Source: Fimbriimonadaceae bacterium
GTDB lineage: Bacteria; Armatimonadota; Fimbriimonadia; Fimbriimonadales; Fimbriimonadaceae
Assembly: GCA_020849075.1 (NCBI GenBank)
Contig: JADLGZ010000018.1
Coordinates: forward strand, 1-44,831
Reading direction: 5' to 3'
Length of the DNA stretch: 44,831 bases
A program made the position numbers and the translations under genes. Position 1 is the first letter of the stretch; each line of letters begins with the position of its first letter. Below are positions 40,148 through 44,831 of this stretch, one piece after another. The notes beneath the pieces were generated by a model. It worked only from the letters and a program-made list of their open reading frames with translations. It ran no database searches and had not been told where the DNA came from.

Positions 40148-41723
40148 AGCGATTTCGAAACTTGGTCAGGGCCCGATCAATCGTGGCCGTTTCCGGCATC
40201 CCCATCTTCTTCGTGATCCAGGTGTAGAGGCCCATTCCGAGGAGCCCATAAATCGCCAATCGAGCAAACGACAACAGGTGGCTCCCATGCTGAGCGCCCG
40301 GTCCCCAAGCTAAACAGAGCCCCACCAGCACGATGCACATCGCCAACCCGGCCAAGAGGGTCTGGTCCAGAGCCCGCCCAATCTGACCAACCTCCAAACC
40401 GTTCGCATCCTTGCGCAAGGTAAAGGTCATCAGACAAGCCAAGAAGATCGCCGAAAGCGAACTGGCCAAAGGCAGACCCATATAGGAAAGCGGGGTCGCG
40501 AGGAGCGTATAAGCCAAAACAATAAACACCAGCGTCGTCGCCGTCCCCAAAATAATCGGCTTGACCGTCTTGTGCATCGCAAAATAGCCGCGCATCAGGA
40601 TCGGATGCATGCACCATGCCGGGATGCCGAGGCAGAACAGCCGCAAACAAACCACCATCGCCGTGGGGTCGCTCTTCGCCCCCTTGCCATAACCAAAAAG
40701 CGCATTGACAATGTCGGGCGCCATCACCGCCATGTAGATCGCGATCGGCACGCTCACATACAAAGCGGTGCGCATCGTTTTTACGATCTGCTCGCGGAAC
40801 ATGTCCATCCGTTCCTGGGCGAAAAATTGCGACAAGGCCGGGAAAACCGCGATGGCGAAACTCTGCCCGAAGACGCCCAGCGGCGCCTGCATCAACTTAT
40901 TGGAGAGATCCAGCGAGGTGACGATGCCATTCACAAAGCCGCTCCCGAAATAGCGCATGAGAATCCCGTAAACCCCGGGCAGCGAGAGGCCAAACACCAC
41001 GGGCAACATCAGTACGAACACCTTTTTGACGCCCGGATGCCGAAAATCGAAGTTCGGGCGGAACTCCACGCCGATCTTGCGCATCTCCCATGCCGGGAGT
41101 AGGAGGTTTCCGACGAACGCCCCGATCAACGCGCCCCAAGCCATGCCCGCAATGCCCGGATGCACAAAGTGGGAGAGAATCAATGCCCCCAAAATGATGC
41201 CGATATTGTAAACATTTGGCCCTAAACCTGGAATCGAAAAGCGCTGATGGGCATAAAGCGTCCCAAACATCAACCCGCCCAAGAAAAAGGCGAATTGGGC
41301 CGGGAGGACAATGCGGCTCATCTGCGCGATCATCGGGATGCTCGCGTGCTGCTCGGGCTGCAACGTCAGGCGGAGGAGCGGTTCCGTATACACAAACACC
41401 AAACCGACCATCACGAACAAGGCGGCCGTCATGATCGTGGCCACCGCGCTGAAGATATGCCACGCATCGCGCTTTCGATCTGTGTGCAAGTATTCGGAAT
41501 AAACCGGAATAAAAGCCGAGCTCAGGGCCCCGCCGGCAATGAGAAAGAAGAGGAGATCGGGGATGACAAAGGCGAGCGAATAGGCGTCGGTGAACTGGTT
41601 TCGACCGAACTGGGCGGTCATGATCATGTCGCGCACGATGCCCAAGATCCGGCTGAGCAAGAGGCTGCCCCCCATGATGAGGCTCGCGCGGCCGACGTGG
41701 GGTTTCCCGCCCTGTTCTTCCAT
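40146..41723 (-). CDS. murJ: Lipid II flippase MurJ
   Basis: A 525-residue inner-membrane protein that flips the peptidoglycan precursor lipid II to the outer face. It has about fourteen hydrophobic segments. The diagnostic start LLLSRILGIVRDMIMTAQFG and the TDAYSLAFVIPDLLFFLIAGGALSSAFIPVY stretch match the MVF/MurJ family. I placed the start at MEEQGGKPHVGRASL (41723), where TACCCT lies nine bases upstream; an ATG at 41747 would add eight residues and cannot be excluded. It is divergent from the cyclase-like gene. Base composition is richer in GC than in most of the window. Confidence 0.93.
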   Translation of the reverse strand: MEEQGGKPHVGRASLIMGGSLLLSRILGIVRDMIMTAQFGRNQFTDAYSLAFVIPDLLFFLIAGGALSSAFIPVYSEYLHTDRKRDAWHIFSAVATIMTAALFVMVGLVFVYTEPLLRLTLQPEQHASIPMIAQMSRIVLPAQFAFFLGGLMFGTLYAHQRFSIPGLGPNVYNIGIILGALILSHFVHPGIAGMAWGALIGAFVGNLLLPAWEMRKIGVEFRPNFDFRHPGVKKVFVLMLPVVFGLSLPGVYGILMRYFGSGFVNGIVTSLDLSNKLMQAPLGVFGQSFAIAVFPALSQFFAQERMDMFREQIVKTMRTALYVSVPIAIYMAVMAPDIVNALFGYGKGAKSDPTAMVVCLRLFCLGIPAWCMHPILMRGYFAMHKTVKPIILGTATTLVFIVLAYTLLATPLSYMGLPLASSLSAIFLACLMTFTLRKDANGLEVGQIGRALDQTLLAGLAMCIVLVGLCLAWGPGAQHGSHLLSFARLAIYGLLGMGLYTWITKKMGMPETATIDRALTKFRNR

Positions 41724-41854
41724 GAATCCCACAGGGTACCCGCGCATCGGAAGGTACTCGCTTTACGTCCATTCCCCGTGGGCCTTCTGAGAGAATTTGA
41801 ATTGATACAGACGGTATGGTGAAGGTATCTGGCCCAATCACGGACTCCTAACTA

Positions 41855-42757
41855 GTGGCACGCAATAGAGCTGGCTTTGGTGTTTGCGCTTTCATGGACT
41901 CTCTCGGATCATCCGAGCTGTACGTCGAGCTTTCTCAGCAAGGCTTGAAGGGTTATCAGAATCATCTCCGACTAATGACAGGTGAGAGAAAGGGGCTAAG
42001 ATATTACATTGAAGTCGCTCGTGATTCTTATCCTAGCGTCAAGGACATTTCCTTCCAGTTCTTCTCAGATTCAACCTTCCTCTACGCATTTGCGGGCGAC
42101 GAAAAGTCCTTTTCCTACGCGCACGCAGATGTAGTGATTGCGGCAGCCGAAGTCTGCGCACGATACCAAGTTCATCAGCTTGTAAATGGCCGGCTCCTTC
42201 GAGGTGGACTAGCACATGGTGAAATTGTTGCACAAACAAATGCATTGGTCGGTCTTCCAGTCTATCAAGCCGCCGCGATTGAGTCGAGTGCCAAACACCC
42301 CGCGATCGTGCTGGCAAAGCAGGCCGAGCTCTATGTACGTAGCTTGCTAATGTCGGACGACATCAACATCAACGACCAGGACCTCATCACTAAACAGAGG
42401 GCCAAGAGGTCGCACTTGTTTCTTTACCTTGCGGGAGGTCAAATGATCGTTAATCCTTTCGCGGTGTTGAGGCCAACTGCGGACGCTGAACCGGGCCTAC
42501 TTGAGGCTATCCTGAAGCATTGCCATGATTCGATCAAATGGCACCTACTCAAGTTCACGACCGACGAGCGACGTTATTCGAAGTATGCATTCATGCGCGA
42601 CCTCTTCAACTTTCACCTACTGCAGCACACGGAGTATCTGCGGTTCTATCTGGCGCTGCCCGGAAGTGAGACCGCCAGCCAATTCTTCGGCATCGAACAC
42701 TTTCTTGACGAAAATCTAGATCAGCTGGCTACGAAACCTCCTCGCCCTATCAAATAG
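41855..42757 (+). CDS. Degenerate class III nucleotidyl-cyclase-like protein
   Basis: A 300-residue protein whose first 190 residues follow the class III cyclase order: a first Asp in CAFMDSLGSSELY, a second Asp in FQFFSDSTFLYAFAG, then LLRGGLAHGEIVAQ and VYQAAAIESSAKHPAIVLA, which align with the RxGIHtG and VNxAxRxE motifs. In the last motif the catalytic Asn and Arg are replaced (VYQAAAIE), so ordinary cAMP or cGMP synthesis is unlikely. The C-terminal 110 residues are helical and unrecognised. No sensor domain is fused. GTG 41855 is the start given; an ATG at 41894 is an alternative. It stands alone beside a repeat-rich non-coding stretch. Confidence 0.6.
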   Translation: MARNRAGFGVCAFMDSLGSSELYVELSQQGLKGYQNHLRLMTGERKGLRYYIEVARDSYPSVKDISFQFFSDSTFLYAFAGDEKSFSYAHADVVIAAAEVCARYQVHQLVNGRLLRGGLAHGEIVAQTNALVGLPVYQAAAIESSAKHPAIVLAKQAELYVRSLLMSDDININDQDLITKQRAKRSHLFLYLAGGQMIVNPFAVLRPTADAEPGLLEAILKHCHDSIKWHLLKFTTDERRYSKYAFMRDLFNFHLLQHTEYLRFYLALPGSETASQFFGIEHFLDENLDQLATKPPRPIK

Positions 42758-42835
42758 AGCTTGGTATCAAACCGCTTCAAATATTTTTCATTCAATTGGC
42801 CCTAGTTAAGATCACGAGCTAAGTCAGAAATCTCC

Positions 42836-42960
42836 TCAACCCCGTCGTTTAGGGAAAAAATCCCCCGACGGAAAAGTCTTAAACCCCATCATTCATCGCA
42901 AAAACCCCTTCGTTCAAGCCAAGAACCCGGTCGGACAATGAAGAACCCCTTTGTAGTCTT
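42836..42960. repeat. Six imperfect, helically phased 21-bp repeats
   Basis: The core AAACCCCnTCnTT recurs with its C-runs beginning at 42840, 42862, 42884, 42905, 42926 and 42946, a spacing of 22, 22, 21, 21 and 20 bases. Best units are AAACCCCATCATT, AAAACCCCTTCGTT and AGAACCCCTTTG. A period of 21 equals two helical turns, so the A-runs and C-runs fall on one DNA face. An imperfect hairpin (CCGTCG with CGACGG, 42842-42871) spans the first two units. It could be curved DNA or an array of protein-binding sites. Confidence 0.6.
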
Positions 42961-43154
42961 AAGGTTTCTTAGGCCGGCGCAAGCTTGGAGATGGCAGCAA
43001 GCTGCGAAACATTCAAACGGGCCGATCCAAAGCTGCAGCAAGCAGCCCGCACTCTAAAGTTCGCAACTGTGGAAAAGGTGTTCATAACCGGTGGACACGC
43101 TCGACAAAACTAAGGGAAAAGCGTAGGACAAGATGTGAAGAAAAAAGTGCATCC

Positions 43155-43170
43155 AAACCACATCTTGTGT
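43155..43170. promoter_or_regulatory. NrdR box 1
   Basis: The 16-mer AAACCACATCTTGTGT fits the NrdR consensus acaCwAtATaTwGtgt, including its outer C and G. It lies upstream of the -10 box and its centre is 32 bases from box 2. Confidence 0.75.
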
Positions 43171-43174
43171 CGTC

Positions 43175-43180
43175 CATAAT
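43175..43180 (+). promoter_or_regulatory. -10 element CATAAT of nrdR
   Basis: CATAAT lies between the two NrdR boxes. Transcription should begin near 43187, inside box 2, so bound NrdR would block initiation. Confidence 0.45.
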
Positions 43181-43186
43181 GTCGCG

Positions 43187-43202
43187 ATACAAGATGTTGT
43201 AT
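43187..43202. promoter_or_regulatory. NrdR box 2 (perfect inverted repeat)
   Basis: ATACAA and TTGTAT flank GATG, giving a 16-bp palindrome with the CwA-n-AT-n-TwG core of NrdR boxes. Spacing to box 1 is 32 bases, about three helical turns, as NrdR needs. Confidence 0.8.
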
Positions 43203-43216
43203 TGCGAGGAGTTGAA

Positions 43217-43690
43217 TTGATTTGTCCGTACTGCGGCGGGGAGGAGCAGAAAGTGCTCGACTCTCGAGACGCCAAGGACGGACTTGCGATCCGACGCCGT
43301 CGCGAATGCGCCTCGTGTAATCGTAGATTTACGACGTTCGAGGAGCCGGAAAAGCCGCGTCTCTTCCTGGTCAAGCGCGATGGGTCGCGGGAGGAGTTCT
43401 CCCGCGAAAAAGTCCTGCGGGGCGCCATTGTGGCTTGTCGAAAGAGGCCGGTGGATCATAGCCGGCTCCTGGAACTCGCGGAGGGAATCGAAAGAAGCCT
43501 TATGGATGATGGCGAACTCGAAATTCCATCGGCCCAGATCGGCCGAATGGTGATGGAGCGTCTCCTCGATGTGGACGAGGTCGCCTATGTTCGGTTCGCC
43601 AGCGTGTACGAGCAATTCGAGACGCCGGCTGAGTTCAGCAACATCGTGGATCAAATCAAGAAGTCGCGCAAGCCGCGCATTTTAATGTAG
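43217..43690 (+). CDS. nrdR: Transcriptional repressor NrdR
   Basis: A 157-residue zinc-ribbon and ATP-cone repressor of ribonucleotide reductase genes; it senses ATP/dATP. The zinc ribbon is CPYCGGEEQKVLDSRDA and CASCNRRFTTFE, followed by the ATP-cone (LVKRDGSREEFSREKVLRGA). I chose TTG 43217 because the family begins M-x-CPYCG, and GAGGAG (43206-43211) lies five bases before it; the earlier TTG at 43202 lies in the NrdR box itself. Two NrdR boxes upstream point to autoregulation. The reductase gene follows 30 bases later. Confidence 0.95.
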   Translation: MICPYCGGEEQKVLDSRDAKDGLAIRRRRECASCNRRFTTFEEPEKPRLFLVKRDGSREEFSREKVLRGAIVACRKRPVDHSRLLELAEGIERSLMDDGELEIPSAQIGRMVMERLLDVDEVAYVRFASVYEQFETPAEFSNIVDQIKKSRKPRILM

Positions 43691-43697
43691 AAGTTTG

Positions 43698-43703
43698 TAT
43701 ACT
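43698..43703 (+). promoter_or_regulatory. -10 element TATACT before the ribonucleotide reductase gene
   Basis: TATACT lies 17 bases before the ATG at 43721, with AAGGAAAG as ribosome-binding site. No -35 is clear, so the reductase may have its own start in addition to read-through from nrdR. Confidence 0.35.
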
Positions 43704-43720
43704 AAAGCAAGGAAAGCATA

Positions 43721-44831
43721 ATGAAGATTAAGAGGGTTTTCACCACCGCCGGGCAGGACGCCTATGCTGGCATCGAGTTTGAAGCGAGGAAGAGCGAGAT
43801 TCGCAATCCCGACGGCAGCACCGTCTTTTTGATGGAGGATGTCATGGTGCCGAGCCATTGGAGCCAAGTCGCGACCGATATCCTCGCGCAGAAGTATTTC
43901 CGTAAGGCCGGGCTGAAGGATCCCTCGAACGAGAAAGGCCACCTCAGCAAGTTTGGCGACAAATCCAAGGACCACGAAACCGACAGCCGCCAGGTCTTTC
44001 ACCGCCTCGCCGGCTGCTGGCGACACTGGGGCGAGCAATTCGGCTACTTCGATACGAAAGAGGACGCCCAGGCATTCTATGATGAGCTCGTCCGCATGTT
44101 GGCGATGCAGGTCGCGGCGCCGAACAGTCCGCAATGGTTCAACACGGGGCTCCACTATGCCTATGGGATCACCGGCACCTCGCAGGGCCACCACTATGTG
44201 GATCCCAAGACCAAGAAACTGAACCGGAGCGTCAATGCCTACGAGCGGCCCCAGCCCCATGCCTGTTTTATCTTGAGCGTCAAGGATGATCTCGTCAACG
44301 AAGGCGGCATCATGGATTTGTGGACGCGAGAGGCACGCATTTTCAAGTACGGAAGCGGCGTCGGCACGAACTTTAGCAAGCTCCGCGGCGCGAATGAGAA
44401 GCTGAGCGGCGGCGGTCGAAGTAGCGGCCTCATGAGCTTCCTTCGCGTTGGCGACCGAAGCGCGGGCGCGATCAAGAGCGGCGGCACCACTCGCCGGGCG
44501 GCCAAGATGGTCTGCCTCGATGTTGACCATCCCGATATCGAGCAATTCGTAAATTGGAAGGTGAAGGAAGAGCAGAAGGTGGCGGCGCTCGTCACCGGCT
44601 CGGTTCTCAATAATCGGCACTGCAACGCGGTCGTGAAAGCCTGCTGGACCGGCACGCGCAACGACGAGCAACAAGCCCAGAACAAGCCGAACACCGATCC
44701 GCGTAGCAATCCCGAGCTCCGCCTCGCGATCGCCGAAGCCAAGCTCGACGCGATCAGCCCGAACTACATTCAGCGCGCGATTCAGCTCGCCGGAAATGGC
44801 GTCACCAGCATCGACTTCCCTGTTTTCGATA
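43721..44831 (+). CDS. nrdJ: Adenosylcobalamin-dependent (class II) ribonucleotide reductase, N-terminal part (3' end outside window)
   Basis: The frame is open from ATG 43721 to the window end (370 residues), so this is the start of a much longer protein. It turns ribonucleotides into deoxyribonucleotides using coenzyme B12. The visible part has FTTAGQDAYAGIEFEARKSEI, MAAPNSPQWFNTGLH-like motif (VAAPNSPQWFNTGLHYAYG), the active-site Cys region PHACFILSVKDD, KYGSGVGTNFSKLRG, and SGGTTRRAAKMVCLDVDHPDI. These are typical of vitamin-B12-dependent NrdJ/NrdZ enzymes. It is preceded by nrdR, and a shadow ORF on the minus strand over this region is not a gene. GC content is high compared with most of the window. 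Confidence 0.95.
   Translation, partial: MKIKRVFTTAGQDAYAGIEFEARKSEIRNPDGSTVFLMEDVMVPSHWSQVATDILAQKYFRKAGLKDPSNEKGHLSKFGDKSKDHETDSRQVFHRLAGCWRHWGEQFGYFDTKEDAQAFYDELVRMLAMQVAAPNSPQWFNTGLHYAYGITGTSQGHHYVDPKTKKLNRSVNAYERPQPHACFILSVKDDLVNEGGIMDLWTREARIFKYGSGVGTNFSKLRGANEKLSGGGRSSGLMSFLRVGDRSAGAIKSGGTTRRAAKMVCLDVDHPDIEQFVNWKVKEEQKVAALVTGSVLNNRHCNAVVKACWTGTRNDEQQAQNKPNTDPRSNPELRLAIAEAKLDAISPNYIQRAIQLAGNGVTSIDFPVFD

Larger units (their letters stand above)
42758..43216. other. 459-base non-coding stretch with phased repeats and nrdR control region
   Basis: No gene is supported here. From 42836 to 42960 run six imperfect repeats of about 21 bases. From about 42990 to 43055 come short GCAGC/GCTGC-type hairpins (GCAGCAAGC occurs twice). 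From 43126 to 43216 lie the NrdR boxes, promoter and ribosome-binding site of nrdR. An 8/9 match to a DnaA box (TGTGGAAAA, 43068-43076) stands alone. Confidence 0.7.

Noticed and set aside
40897..41841. Minus-strand ORF of 314 residues overlapping murJ in another frame
   Set aside because: It is composed of Arg/His/Pro-rich shadow sequence, while the murJ frame shows conserved membrane helices.
42842..42871. Rho-independent terminator after the cyclase-like gene
   Set aside because: The hairpin is imperfect and is followed by A-rich sequence, without a T-run on the plus strand.
42836..42960. CRISPR array
   Set aside because: Units of about 21 bases are degenerate, have no distinct spacers between identical repeats, and no cas gene is present.
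43068..43076. Replication origin (DnaA box next to iteron-like repeats)
   Set aside because: Only one imperfect DnaA box is present and no dnaA, dnaN or rep gene lies nearby.
42960..43216. Cobalamin riboswitch upstream of the B12-dependent reductase
   Set aside because: No B12-box-like sequence is found; the region is explained by short hairpins and NrdR boxes.
43682..44674. Long minus-strand ORF of 330 residues opposite the ribonucleotide reductase
   Set aside because: The plus frame encodes clear class II ribonucleotide reductase motifs over the whole stretch; the minus ORF is a shadow favoured by GC-rich codons.

Overview
The window looks like a chromosomal segment of a diderm bacterium of the Armatimonadota, most likely order Fimbriimonadales. 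That placement is an inference. It rests on secreted proteins that end in a duplicated dockerin-like tail with the core EVDAADIDxVIANFG (seen three times in the first 9.2 kb), on outer-membrane and lipoprotein genes, on an isolated flhA, and on a coenzyme-B12-type ribonucleotide reductase preceded by nrdR. No insertion sequence, prophage or CRISPR array is visible.

Layout. 1-9.2 kb: envelope and secretion region with three dockerin-tailed secreted proteins (one cut by the window edge, one trypsin-like protease, one lectin-like), a YyaL/DUF255 protein fused to a DsbD-alpha-like domain, a 1151-residue predicted outer-membrane barrel, and two arginine tRNAs with anticodons GCG and TCG. 9.3-15.8 kb: a lipoprotein, a DUF4139 protein, the aroA-cmk pair, a class-A-beta-lactamase-like hydrolase, a BMP-family substrate-binding lipoprotein and a small secreted protein. 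15.8-22.5 kb: nuoB-nuoI with tyrA on the minus strand, then a plus-strand overlapping operon of a nucleoside-type ABC transporter (ATPase and two permeases), a tandem pyruvoyl-tetrahydropterin-synthase-like protein and a short-chain dehydrogenase. 22.5-34 kb: GH20 glycosidase, M17 aminopeptidase, TMEM14-like protein, FlhA, MATE exporter, AIM24 protein, ferredoxin-NADP reductase, DUF5990 and TPR proteins, glycogen synthase.

34-40.1 kb is the most interesting block. It is one tight minus-strand operon encoding a type II DMSO-reductase-family molybdoenzyme (NarG/Nxr-like), its iron-sulfur partner, a fusion of cytochrome c with a NarI-like membrane domain, a Rieske protein and a cytochrome b with the PEWY quinol-site motif. 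A Crp/FNR-like palindrome sits at about -41.5 from the predicted start of transcription. The genes together read as a redox-controlled electron-transfer assembly joining a molybdoenzyme to a bc-type complex; the substrate cannot be told from the sequence.

40.1-44.8 kb: murJ, a degenerate class-III-cyclase-like gene, a 459-base non-coding stretch carrying six helically phased repeats of about 21 bp, then two NrdR boxes 32 bp apart in front of nrdR and the class II ribonucleotide reductase gene (cut by the window end).

Across the window many start codons lie only 6-9 bases after a TAnnnT -10 element, which suggests frequent leaderless transcription.
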